A stretch of DNA of 64,000 bases from VXYL01 sp965203685 (GCA_965203685.1 OZ241908.1:3348001-3412000); one strand, 5' to 3'. Shown: positions 54,178-62,084, counted from the stretch's first letter. Notes: generated by a model not told the origin, from the letters alone. Numbers and translations are program-made.

Positions 54178-56891
54178 AGGTCCTGCCCGTGCTTCCGCTT
54201 GGCCGGATCACGACCGCCGCCAATTTCGACCGCACCGGTCGGGCGGACGCCGAACCGGTCGTAGCGAAACTTGCGCGCGCCGACATGCAGCATCGCGTGG
54301 TCCGCCGCGCACTCCAGGCGGGCGGTGCACAGCTCTTCGGCAGTGGGCATGGATCCTGCACCGCCGAACAGGTGGGCCGGCAGATTGAACGTCCGAACCG
54401 GACTGCCGAACGGGCCGACCGCCTCCTCCACGAGCTCGAAGCGGGGACCGTCTTCGCCGAGGCGCGTGCGCACGGCCTGATCAAGGTCCGAGAAGGCAAG
54501 GTCCTCGTCGAACGGCTCGTTGCGGTCCAGGCAGTGCGCGCGGGCAACGTGTGCCTCGGCGGCGTGGATGCCAAACGTGCATTGCTCGTGCTCCATCCAC
54601 GGACCACCGAGCCGCTCCGCCAGTGCGCGCAACGCGTCGGGATGGGTCGCTCCTTCGACCAGCAACCGGTTCATCTCGGGGATTCGCCAGACCGGATGGC
54701 CGACGGCGAGCCGCCGGGTCTGTTCGACGCCCAGGACGTTCCTGTAGATGCCGCCGCCCGTTCCCCCGGGTCGGCAGCCGAGCCCGTGACGCATCAGGGC
54801 GCCGTCCAGACCGGATGCGAGGCCCTCGGTGGGAACCAGTACAATGCAGCGGGGTTCGTCGAAGCCGTCCGGGCGCCGCCGTTCGTGACGGTGCAGGCGG
54901 CCGATGCGCTGCAGCAGCACGTCTATCGGGCAGATGTCGGTGACCAGCAGGTCGGCGTCGATGTCGACGGACTGTTCGAGGGTCTGCGTCCCGATCAACA
55001 CCCGCCCGCCCGGACCGCGGCACTTGCCCAGTTCCTGCTCGACGGCGTCGTCGAGGAGCCCCCGGTCCTCGACGGCGAAGCGACTGTGGTGGACGGTCGC
55101 CATGTCGTTCACCGCGAATACAAGCTTTGCCAAGTCCCCGCTGCGTTCGGCCAGCATCGCTTCCAGGACCGCTTGAGCACTCGCCACGGTGTTGCGAATG
55201 ACCAGAACCTTCGCTCCTTCTTTCGCCGCCTGGAGGGTCGTCTCGGCGATGCGCTCGGCATCGCCGAGCCATGGTTCGACTTCCATGCGAACGCGCTTCT
55301 CGAGCCCTGTCGCCTTGATCTGTTCGGTTCCGGTCTTGGCCGTCCCTGCCAAGGTCAGCGACGGGTACGGGACACTGGTCGCGCTCGCCACCCCGGGCAC
55401 GTCGTGACGACGGCCGCCGCTGCAGACCGCAACGCGAGCTGCTGCGCCCAATGTTGCCGACATGAGCAGCGCGTGGCCGCCGAGCGCCAGATGCCCGTCG
55501 AGCAACGTGGCCAGCAGTTTCGTCATGTAAGCGTCGCTGGCGTGGACCTCGTCTACCACCAGGAGGCTCCTTGCTAGCGAGGCGCCGCGCAGATGCGCCC
55601 ACTTGACCTTGAGGCTGGCAAGAAGCGCCTGGTCGACGGTGCCCACAGCGACCGGCGCGCTCAGAAAGTGCCGCGTGCTCTCCGAAGCCCAGCGAGCCAC
55701 CCGCTCCGCTTCGTCCGGGCTATCTTCCCAATGGACTTCGAACCCTCCGATGGGCTTGCCGTTGGCCTCGCCGGACACGCAGTATCCGGGGATCGCCAGT
55801 ACCGTCCGGTCGGCAACGGCGCTTGGGAGCACAGCCTGCATCGCGCTGCTGACTCGGCCATGGAGTTGCTTGGCCGCGGCCCGGGTCGGTACGGCGAAGT
55901 AGAGACCGTCGACGAGGCCCGCCCGCAGGAGCGCGACGAAGCGCAGAAGCGCGGCTTCCGTCTTGCCCGATCCCGTCTCGCTCTCAAGTACCAGGAGAGG
56001 CGCATCGACCGGTGCCTCCTGGACCGCGAGCTGGAGGGGACGCGGGGCCTCGTGCCCGAACATCGCCTGGAAACCCGCTGGCTTCGCGGTCGACCTCCAG
56101 CACATGCGTCTCAGCCGCCGCTGGCCGATCGCCTCCCGCGCCTGCCGACGAGCGCGGTCGACGTAGCGCGGATCGGACCGGGGCTCGAACGGGAAGTGGT
56201 TCTCGCGGTCCGAGCCGATCTGATCCGCCAAGGCAACCGTTCCCGCGAAGAGGTGGGCCAGCGCCGGGCTCTCCGGCAGGGGCGGGCCCGCCTCAAATGC
56301 ACCGGGGAACCACTCCCGCGACCGCTCGCGGAGCAGATCGGCCGCTGCCCCCGGGTCGTATCCCGCAAACGGCTCCCAGATGCTCCGAGGTCCCTTCCCG
56401 CCCTCGGGTTTGCCGGGCGGGCGCCCGTGATGCGAAAGCGCCGCGAGCAGCAAGCCATCCACGCCTTCCCCCCACTCGTCCAGCAACTCCGGCAATCCGA
56501 GACGGCTGCACATGTCCGGATGCGCCACGCAGTGGAAGGCCTCGCCGATGTGGCCCATCTTCGGCGGCGGGTGCGGCGGCAACGCGTTCCGGTCGTGGAC
56601 CTTGAACTGGAATCCGGCGTTGAGCTTGCCGAAGTCGTGCAGGAACGCGACCACGGCGAGCCGAGCGACAGTCACTCGATCAAGCGCACGCCCGTCGTTC
56701 CCGACTGCGCGCGCGAATCGCGCAGCCAGGACTCGATCCGCGACGAGCGCCTCGAAGCACGCCGCCACGTCCGCGCAGTGGTGCTCCAAGCGATGGAAGG
56801 CGGGCGTCCCGCCTGACGAATCGAACTTGCCCCAAGCGGGGCGCTCTTCCCCTTTGAGCATCATGGCTGCGATGGCTTCGTACGGGTGCAT
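54174..56891 (-). CDS. cas3: CRISPR helicase-nuclease Cas3
   Basis: 905 residues with both modules. HD nuclease: HHCADVAACF (~37), FLHDFGKLNAGFQ (~83), MGHIGEAFHC and AALSHHGRPPG. SF2 helicase: Walker A SETGSGKTEAAL, LLVVDEVHASDAYM (DEVH box), LLMSATLGAAARV, LIGTQTLEQSVDIDADLLV and LLQRIGRLHRH (motif VI). The protein should be fully active. It is the first gene of the operon and all eight cas genes are close-packed or overlapping on the minus strand. An inverted repeat 76-113 bp upstream may be its operator. Confidence 0.97.
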   Translation of the reverse strand: MHPYEAIAAMMLKGEERPAWGKFDSSGGTPAFHRLEHHCADVAACFEALVADRVLAARFARAVGNDGRALDRVTVARLAVVAFLHDFGKLNAGFQFKVHDRNALPPHPPPKMGHIGEAFHCVAHPDMCSRLGLPELLDEWGEGVDGLLLAALSHHGRPPGKPEGGKGPRSIWEPFAGYDPGAAADLLRERSREWFPGAFEAGPPLPESPALAHLFAGTVALADQIGSDRENHFPFEPRSDPRYVDRARRQAREAIGQRRLRRMCWRSTAKPAGFQAMFGHEAPRPLQLAVQEAPVDAPLLVLESETGSGKTEAALLRFVALLRAGLVDGLYFAVPTRAAAKQLHGRVSSAMQAVLPSAVADRTVLAIPGYCVSGEANGKPIGGFEVHWEDSPDEAERVARWASESTRHFLSAPVAVGTVDQALLASLKVKWAHLRGASLARSLLVVDEVHASDAYMTKLLATLLDGHLALGGHALLMSATLGAAARVAVCSGGRRHDVPGVASATSVPYPSLTLAGTAKTGTEQIKATGLEKRVRMEVEPWLGDAERIAETTLQAAKEGAKVLVIRNTVASAQAVLEAMLAERSGDLAKLVFAVNDMATVHHSRFAVEDRGLLDDAVEQELGKCRGPGGRVLIGTQTLEQSVDIDADLLVTDICPIDVLLQRIGRLHRHERRRPDGFDEPRCIVLVPTEGLASGLDGALMRHGLGCRPGGTGGGIYRNVLGVEQTRRLAVGHPVWRIPEMNRLLVEGATHPDALRALAERLGGPWMEHEQCTFGIHAAEAHVARAHCLDRNEPFDEDLAFSDLDQAVRTRLGEDGPRFELVEEAVGPFGSPVRTFNLPAHLFGGAGSMPTAEELCTARLECAADHAMLHVGARKFRYDRFGVRPTGAVEIGGGRDPAKRKHGQDL

Positions 56892-57209
56892 CCTCGCCTA
56901 CGCCGCGCTCCCGGCCGGGCTCGTGCGCTCAGCCCGTTCCTTCGGGCTCTAGCGCCGAAGGCCACACGCGTAAACGGCGGCGCCGTCGCAGTCAGGTTTA
57001 CGCGGCGGTAGCATGCTTGTATCGGGGGCCGCTCGAGCTCATCGTCGCGCGAGCGTGGCCAGCCCCCGTTCCATGGAAGCACTGCCTCCGCAGGGCGACC
57101 GTTGCGAGCAGGGACGAAGCCCGGAGCGTCGATGCCGGGGACGTGTCGAGCTACACCGGCAGCCGGGGCCCGCTCCGGGCTTCGTGTTCGCGACAGCAAG
57201 CAAGACGCC
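56892..57209. other. Region upstream of the cas operon
   Basis: No convincing gene. Besides the inverted repeat at 56967-57004 it holds a small hairpin AGCCCG-TTCCTT-CGGGCT (56933-56950), placed in the probable cas3 5' leader. The remaining bases up to the downstream gene show only arginine-rich shadow frames. Confidence 0.5.
56967..57004. promoter_or_regulatory. Inverted repeat upstream of cas3, candidate operator
   Basis: CGCGTAAAC and GTTTACGCG are perfect 9-bp arms 20 nt apart. The position, just upstream of the likely cas promoter, suits a repressor or activator site; it could alternatively form a hairpin in RNA. Confidence 0.5.
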
Positions 57210-57725
57210 TCAATCCTCACGGAGGTACTTGAACACCGCATACCCCTCGATGCCGCGCTTCGAGTCCGCGACCTTCGCGATGGGAACGATCTGCAGCCGC
57301 GGCCACTGCGTGTGTTCCGCGAACGCGCGCGTTTTCGTCAGGTACATCACCACGGACACTTCCACGACATCTTCCGAGACCAACTCGAACGCGCACCGGT
57401 AGGACGCCCGGAAACGCTGCCGCGGCGGCTGGAACACGTTGGCAATCCACACGCCGACGGGCGGGCGCCTGCGAACGCCGACGGATTCCCCGTCGAGCTC
57501 CGACCGCTCGCGTTCCGCATATCGCTCCGCGAACGCGTGGCAGTGGTCGCCCACGGACTCCGTCGCCGACGATGCGGCGCAGCACAGGGCGAGCGTGGCC
57601 GCGACGGCCGAGCCCGCGACGCGGGAAAGACCGCCCGCCGCGACGTGACTCGAGCAGCATGGCTTCGCCCGCTCGCGTCCAAACAAGCTCCGCAGTGCCA
57701 GGGGAACGCTCGCCGTCAAGCGCAT
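57210..57725 (-). CDS. Secreted protein of unknown function
   Basis: 171 residues from ATG 57725. The N terminus holds a signal peptide after a basic lead (SRVAGSAVAATLALCCAASSA, cleavage near SSA/TES). The mature part is about 120 residues with HCHAFAERYAERERSELDGE, PVGVWIANVFQPPRQRFRASYRC, an EVSVVMYLTKTRAFAEHTQWP strand and a C-terminal KRGIEGYAVFKYLRED. Two Cys (HCHAF, ASYRC) may pair. No family recognised. It lies directly upstream of the cas operon on the same strand but has its own promoter region with TATACA about 30 nt before the ATG and a shared element 50 nt further up. Confidence 0.75.
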   Translation of the reverse strand: MRLTASVPLALRSLFGRERAKPCCSSHVAAGGLSRVAGSAVAATLALCCAASSATESVGDHCHAFAERYAERERSELDGESVGVRRRPPVGVWIANVFQPPRQRFRASYRCAFELVSEDVVEVSVVMYLTKTRAFAEHTQWPRLQIVPIAKVADSKRGIEGYAVFKYLRED

Positions 57726-57753
57726 GTCCGCACGTCCGACCGTCTTGCCGCGA

Positions 57754-57763
57754 TTGTATACAA
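57754..57763. promoter_or_regulatory. Palindrome TTGTATACAA, likely -10 of the secreted protein gene
   Basis: A perfect 10-bp palindrome that offers TATACA on the minus strand (57755-57760), about 30 nt before ATG 57725. It may also be a regulator half-site. Confidence 0.45.
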
Positions 57764-57810
57764 CACCGCGCGGCGCGTGCATCCGGAAACCATCCGACAC
57801 GCACAAAGAC

Positions 57811-57830
57811 CCGTGTTCTTTTCGTCAGGA
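57811..57830 (+). promoter_or_regulatory. Shared 20-bp intergenic element, copy b
   Basis: CCGTGTTCTTTTCGTCAGGA, closest to the consensus. On the minus strand it stands 50 nt before TATACA. Confidence 0.55.
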
Positions 57831-58088
57831 GTACCAACGTTACCGTCCGCGGACTAGCCCCGCCCGCGCTGCACTCCGTGACCGTCCCCATGTTGAGGCC
57901 CACGCCCGCATGCCGCGCAGCGTCCCGCCCTGCGCGACAGACTGTTGCCAACCCACGATCAGCTCCCGAGGTCGTTCCCGGACCAGCCTGCGCCACCACG
58001 CGCGCGGCACCCGTCCCCATCGACCCACGCGCCGCCATGCCTCGCGGGCTGCGCGCCCGCAGCCGCGCCTCCCGAGTTCGCATTGCCT

Positions 58089-58409
58089 TCATCCGCAAGT
58101 CGCCGCTTCACCGCAGCGGAGCCCGCCGAGGAGCAACGGTTGGCCCGCCGCGCGTTCGTCGTCCAACGCTTCGCACAGCGCGCACAGTTCGCCGATCACG
58201 TCCCGGACGCGTCCGCGGCCCGCCACGGCGAGCGCCGCGTGCTCGAGCCCGGCCAAGCTGAGCAGGATGTCCCCGTCGACGGTGTCCCGGAACAGATCGA
58301 GTTGGCGCGAGCGAGTCGGCGAATCGGGCCGAGGCCGTCGCGGTCGCACCCTGCGCCCCCGCCCGCGTCCCGCTTGCGCCGGTACCTCACGCCAACGCGA
58401 TCCTTTCAT
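58089..58409 (-). CDS. Hypothetical small protein
   Basis: 106 residues from ATG 58409, with GGAG about 9 nt upstream. The first ~30 residues are Arg/Pro-rich. The rest reads as compact helices (RQLDLFRDTVDGDILLSLAGLEHAALAVAGRG, RVRDVIGELCALCEALDDERAAG) with ordinary protein composition and high GC3. No signal peptide or known motif. It lies 117 bp downstream of the gene at 58527-58790 on the same strand and may share its transcript. Confidence 0.55.
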   Translation of the reverse strand: MKGSRWREVPAQAGRGRGRRVRPRRPRPDSPTRSRQLDLFRDTVDGDILLSLAGLEHAALAVAGRGRVRDVIGELCALCEALDDERAAGQPLLLGGLRCGEAATCG

Positions 58410-58526
58410 CTGGCCGCTCCGGCGGCACGCGCGCGGGCGCGTCCGAAACCAGTTCCACCCCTCTTCGCGACCGAACTCCGGTGACTCCTCGGTAGGGCCG
58501 TGTCCACGAATCCGCAGGCCGCGGTC

Positions 58527-58790
58527 CTACTCGGTCCCGTCTCCGGGCGTCTCCACGTAGTACAGCCGGTCGACGTCCTCGGCGGCGATCCGCTCGACCA
58601 CCTCGTGCGTTCCGATGTGGACGACCATGTAGGTCGTGCCCTCCAGCAACGCCCGGCAATCCTCGAACTGCAGCGGGTCGCCATCGTGGTCCTTGATGTG
58701 GACGCGGAGGATCGCCGCCCCGCTTCGCGCAGGCCGCGCCGTTCGTCCTGCCCGCACGGCCACCGGCCGTCCTAGTCGCGCATCGCACAT
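58527..58790 (-). CDS. Hypothetical small protein
   Basis: 87 residues from ATG 58790. A variable basic start is followed by a small alpha/beta unit: ILRVHIKDHDGDPLQFEDCR, ALLEGTTYMVVHIGTHEVVE, RIAAEDVDRLYYVETPGD. This has the look of a short beta-sheet domain such as FlbD-like or SH3-like proteins, but I cannot assign it. A TAGGAT box at 58799-58804 sits only 9 nt before the ATG, so either the transcript is almost leaderless or the true start is downstream. It is divergent from mlaA. Confidence 0.55.
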   Translation of the reverse strand: MCDARLGRPVAVRAGRTARPARSGAAILRVHIKDHDGDPLQFEDCRALLEGTTYMVVHIGTHEVVERIAAEDVDRLYYVETPGDGTE

Positions 58791-58795
58791 GCCGC

Positions 58796-58923
58796 CCAAT
58801 CCTAGCGGTCGCACGGTCGCAACGCCACACGCTGCCCATGCGCTTGACGAAAGCAACACGAAAGACGCGCCGCGACAAGCACATTCCGCACGAACGTCCC
58901 GACCGATTCTCGTCTAGGATTGG
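58796..58923. promoter_or_regulatory. Divergent promoter pair with 10-bp inverted repeat
   Basis: CCAATCCTAG (58796-58805) and CTAGGATTGG (58914-58923) are perfect inverted copies, each giving a TAGGAT -10 box reading outward. Weak similarity continues inward (CGGTCG then ACG on both sides). The shared element copy d lies near the middle. Confidence 0.5.
58842..58861 (-). promoter_or_regulatory. Shared 20-bp intergenic element, copy d
   Basis: On the minus strand TCGTGTTGCTTTCGTCAAGC. It is 53 nt before the TAGGAT box of mlaA and 36 nt before the divergent TAGGAT box. Confidence 0.5.
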
Positions 58924-58950
58924 TCCGGGCCCCGGCCAGGAGAGCGCACG

Positions 58951-59811
58951 ATGAGCAAGCGGATCCCGACGATGTCCGTTGCAGGCGCGGCGGAGGCATC
59001 CACCGGTCGCCGTCGCCACGGACCTCTGGGCGCACGGGCGGTGGACCCCGGCCGAGACATTCGAGAACACATGCACGGCCCACGCGCCGCCGTCGCGAAA
59101 CCCGTCCTGGCGCGCCCGTTGGCCGTGCGCCTCCTAGCCGCGGGGATGGCAGCCGGCGCGTCCGCCGCAACGGATGCCCCGGCGGAGGTCCACGACCCGC
59201 TCGAACCGCTGAACCGCCGGGTGCTCGTCGTCAACTACGTCGCCGACCGGGCGGTCCTCCGACCGGCGGCCGCCGCCTACGGCGTGCTCCCTGCGTTCCT
59301 GCGCGACCGCGTGCGCAACGTCCTCGACAACCTCGAGGAACCGGGCACGGCCGCGAACCAGCTCCTGCAGGGGAAGCCCCGGGCAGCCCTCTCGGACGCG
59401 GCCCGCTTCATCGTCAACACGACGGTCGGCGTAGGCGGCCTGTTCGATCCCGCCACGACCGCGGGCCTCGAGCGCCACGACGAGGACTTCGGGCAGACGC
59501 TGGCGGTGTGGGGCGTCCCGAGAGGACCTTATCTCGAAATCCCCGTGATCGGGCCGTCCACCGTGCGCGACGGCGCCGCCAAGCTCGTGGACGCCTTTCT
59601 TTCGCCGACAACGGCGATCGACGACTTCCGCATCCGCGTCGGCATCGCCGCCGCCGACCGCGTGGACGAGCGGTCGAGGACGCCCGACCACGATCCGAAC
59701 GAACTGGGCGACGATCCCTACGCGCACCTCAGGGACGCGCACCTGCGGGAGCGCGAGGCCGCCGTCCGCGACGTCCGCACGCGACCGGCCCCTACGACCC
59801 GCAAGCCCTGA
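58951..59811 (+). CDS. mlaA: MlaA/VacJ-family outer-membrane lipid-asymmetry protein
   Basis: 286 residues from ATG 58951, which has AGGAG 8 nt upstream. ATG 59071 would give a more ordinary signal peptide (AVRLLAAGMAAGASA) but lacks a ribosome binding site. The MlaA pattern is clear: HDPLEPLNRRVLVVNYVADR, DRVRNVLDNLEEPGTAANQL, AARFIVNTTVGVGGLFDPAT, DEDFGQTLAVWGVPRGPYLEIP. MlaA removes misplaced phospholipids from the outer leaflet. Unusually, the protein has no Cys, so it cannot be a lipoprotein like Escherichia coli MlaA. No other mla gene is adjacent. Confidence 0.85.
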   Translation: MSKRIPTMSVAGAAEASTGRRRHGPLGARAVDPGRDIREHMHGPRAAVAKPVLARPLAVRLLAAGMAAGASAATDAPAEVHDPLEPLNRRVLVVNYVADRAVLRPAAAAYGVLPAFLRDRVRNVLDNLEEPGTAANQLLQGKPRAALSDAARFIVNTTVGVGGLFDPATTAGLERHDEDFGQTLAVWGVPRGPYLEIPVIGPSTVRDGAAKLVDAFLSPTTAIDDFRIRVGIAAADRVDERSRTPDHDPNELGDDPYAHLRDAHLREREAAVRDVRTRPAPTTRKP

Positions 59812-59823
59812 GCCCTCGTTCGA

Positions 59824-59848
59824 CCCGCGGTTCTCCGAACCCCGCGGG
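59824..59848 (+). terminator. Stem-loop after mlaA
   Basis: CCCGCGGTTC-TCC-GAACCCCGCGGG pairs over 10 bp with a two-C bulge, 13 bp past the stop. The following bases (CTTACCC) are not a T-run, so termination is plausible but not certain. Confidence 0.5.
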
Positions 59849-60003
59849 CTTACCCTCGAGCGGTCGCTCGGCGCAAAGCGGTCGGCGGCGACAACGACCT
59901 CGGGCCACGCCGCGGCCGACCGCGCGCCACCGGCGCCTCGGTGCTGCGGAGCGAGAAGCCCCGACCATGTTCGCGCTGCCGGCCTCGCCGTCCCGCGTTC
60001 CGG

Positions 60004-61002
60004 TCAGGAGCGAGCGGGGGTCCACCTCCGCTGACACAAGGCTGTGGTGTAGTGTCGGCGACCGTTGATCAGCCGTTCGCAGCCGGCCGGGAATCTCACC
60101 AGATCGGGGTGCGGCCAGATGGTCGCATCCCGGGCCTCGTAGCCCGGCGGAAGCCAACCGACTTCCGTGTCGGGCCCCGCGTTCATCTCCACGTAGACGA
60201 AGGTCTCTCCCCCCGATTCGAAGTGCGCCGCGCCGCTCTTCCAGGTCGGCCACGCCTGGCAGAAGCGGGCGTTGACCCCGAGCGTGAGATGCCCCGGATA
60301 GCTGACCATGGCCCACGGCGGCGGCGGATCCTCGTATTCCGGCATGGTCTGGTTCAGGAGCGCGCACGCGAGGACCGTCTTGTCGTCGCAGTCGGCCCCG
60401 CTGTCGAGCAGGCTCTCCGTCGGCCACCGCGCCCCGACCTTCCGATGGCACTCGTGGGGAAGGGATTGGACGAACGAGAGCACGTTCCGGACCGGGTCGA
60501 CGGACTCGCCGAGCTTGCCGTACACGCCGCAGGCCTCCTTCAACGCCCGGGCCAGCGGCCGAATCAGTGTCGCGATGTTGGGATCCTCGTGAATCATCAC
60601 GTAGTACTCCTCGGGCTCTTCGTACCCGCGCACCAGCTTGCCGCCGAGCTTGCGCTTCGCCAGTTCGATCGCCTGGCGCGCCGTCACGGGACTGAAACGC
60701 GTACTGCTCTTCCGGGTCTGCCAAGTGCCCTTGATCTCCGGATCCTCGCCGGGACGGCGCCTCCACGTGACCCGCGCACGGGCGACCTCGCCCGCTGGAA
60801 GGTCCAGATGGAGCTTCCGGACGACCCCGTCGAGCATGTACCCGAACTCGATCTCGCTTCCGCCGCTCACCCAGGTTCCGAAACCGTCGTGATCGTCGCA
60901 GGGCAGCGGCCGCGAGACCTGGTTCCCGAGTACCCCCATCGGCGTCAGCAAAGGAACCAGGAGACCCATCGCCTGGCGTCTGTTCAGCCCGCTCCCGCTC
61001 AT
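60004..61002 (-). CDS. Tat-exported transglutaminase-like cysteine protein
   Basis: About 332 residues from ATG 61002 (ATG 61011 is equally possible). The N terminus LNRRQAMGLLVPLLTPMGVLG has the twin-arginine pattern of a Tat signal. A beta-rich N-terminal half precedes a transglutaminase-like core. The nucleophile region is LLDSGADCDDKTVLACALLN (Cys) and the His region is YPGHLTLGVNARF. An acidic third member is likely in FVYVEMNAGPDTEVGW. These folds act as cysteine peptidases or acyl-transferases. It is downstream of the NHLP-type leader peptide gene on the same strand, which raises but does not prove a processing link. Confidence 0.75.
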   Translation of the reverse strand: MSGSGLNRRQAMGLLVPLLTPMGVLGNQVSRPLPCDDHDGFGTWVSGGSEIEFGYMLDGVVRKLHLDLPAGEVARARVTWRRRPGEDPEIKGTWQTRKSSTRFSPVTARQAIELAKRKLGGKLVRGYEEPEEYYVMIHEDPNIATLIRPLARALKEACGVYGKLGESVDPVRNVLSFVQSLPHECHRKVGARWPTESLLDSGADCDDKTVLACALLNQTMPEYEDPPPPWAMVSYPGHLTLGVNARFCQAWPTWKSGAAHFESGGETFVYVEMNAGPDTEVGWLPPGYEARDATIWPHPDLVRFPAGCERLINGRRHYTTALCQRRWTPARS

Positions 61003-61715
61003 TGCCCGCATCCCCGTCCTGCAGCCCTCGACGTCTCGCCGGCCGGGGCGGAATCCGGCCAATCGCACCGCGTCGGGCCCTTGCTTCCGAAAGTGCTCCC
61101 ATCGACACCGGATGTCAACGAGCCCTTCCCGAGTCCCGCAGCCACGCCTCGACCCGGCACAGGTTGCCGTCGTACCCCGGCGCCCGCGACGCGGGCCAAG
61201 CCCCGTCGAGTTTTCCGCCGACCGCGGGACACCTCGCGACAGCGTTGGAGGAGCGCAGTCCGTTGGGGGTCACGGATCCATCCGCGGTCGACACGCGCCC
61301 GGTCGTCCGGGCGGCACCGCCCTCCTGCCAGTGCCCGGAAGCTCGGTTCCCCCAAACGGCCAAGGCGTCGACCGCCCGGTCAACCCGTCCGCGCGCAGCA
61401 CGCGCCAGCCCTTCGCGTCCTTCGACGTAGCGCCATCCCGCTCCGTGCGGCGTCGGGCGCCATCGGTTTGGGCTCCCTGACCGGGCACGGGAGCCCGCAC
61501 AACCGGCGTTCGCCCGTGGACCGCACCCACCTGAAACCGGGCGCACCCTTCCTCCCGGCAGGTACCGACATCGCCGCGTCGGCATCGCCGCGTGAACCGG
61601 GAACCTGCGGCCGGTGGCTGCCGCGGCGCGCAAGCCGCACGTCCGACGGACCAATCAGGTCCGACGCCGCGCTCTGCGCGACGCCGCCGTCGACTCCCGG
61701 CAAGGCGCTCGCGAC
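61003..61715. other. Stretch without a confident gene
   Basis: Between the transglutaminase-like gene and the leader peptide gene. The best candidate is a minus-strand frame ending at 61115 (…RVDRAVDALAVWGNRASGHW…, …YDGNLCRVEAWLRDSG…), with weaker GC3 bias than real genes and no defined start. It might be a decayed or small secreted gene. Other frames look like shadows. Confidence 0.3.
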
Positions 61716-61970
61716 CTACCAGTGCCGCCAGCCGCGTCCGGCGGACACCGCTTCCAGCTCCTCCTCGGTGAGGTTCGCGTCGGGGGGCAACGCGACGTGC
61801 ACCGTCTGCATGTCGCTCTCGTGGACTTCGATCGTCATCCACTCCGGTACCGCGATGCCCAGCTCCCCGCTGATCGTGGCTTTCGGATCAGCAAGCAGCC
61901 GCTGCCGGAACGCGCCGTCCACCGATGACTTCTCGAGAACGTGCTGCAGCACTTCGTCGCGGCTTCTCAC
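61716..61970 (-). CDS. NHLP/Nif11-type RiPP leader peptide, putative precursor
   Basis: 84 residues from GTG 61970, fixed by GAGGAGGAA 3 nt upstream. The chain follows the nitrile-hydratase-like leader pattern of proteusin precursors: FRQRLLADPKATISGELGIA, VPEWMTIEVHESDMQTVHVA, LPPDANLTEEELEAVSAG. After the typical double-small cleavage region (SAG) only six residues remain, RGWRHW, a very short core. No maturase (radical SAM, lanthionine synthetase, cyclodehydratase) is in the window. A role as RiPP precursor is inferred; some family members are instead scaffold or orphan leaders. A shared intergenic element lies upstream. Confidence 0.75.
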   Translation of the reverse strand: MRSRDEVLQHVLEKSSVDGAFRQRLLADPKATISGELGIAVPEWMTIEVHESDMQTVHVALPPDANLTEEELEAVSAGRGWRHW

Positions 61971-62052
61971 TGTTCCTCCTCGCGAACGCGAGTCAAGTCG
62001 TCGACGCGGTTCGTAACACGACCCGATGCGCACGGCAACCAGACAAGCCCTG

Positions 62053-62072
62053 TAGCAACGAAAAGAACACGG
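62053..62072 (-). promoter_or_regulatory. Shared 20-bp intergenic element, copy c
   Basis: On the minus strand CCGTGTTCTTTTCGTTGCTA, 34 nt before TGTTAC and about 80 nt before the leader peptide start; the CVNH3 gene has the same geometry. Confidence 0.5.
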
Positions 62073-62084
62073 AAAGCACTCGCA

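Larger units (their letters stand above)
57726..58088. other. Intergenic region upstream of the secreted protein gene
   Basis: Holds the promoter signals of the gene at 57725 (TTGTATACAA palindrome, shared element copy b). From about 57840 to 58088 I see no gene: frames there are proline/arginine-rich shadows. Confidence 0.45.

Noticed and set aside
56880..56905. CGCCTACGC upstream of cas3 resembling the CRISPR repeat
   Set aside because: Only nine bases match and no stem is formed; chance in GC-rich sequence.
56861..57241. Minus-strand 126-codon frame across the cas3 promoter
   Set aside because: Composition of a shadow frame; covers the inverted repeat and the cas3 start region.
61270..61842. 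Minus-strand 190-codon frame overlapping the NHLP-type gene
   Set aside because: Arg-rich shadow of the leader peptide gene and of unassigned sequence; no start signal.
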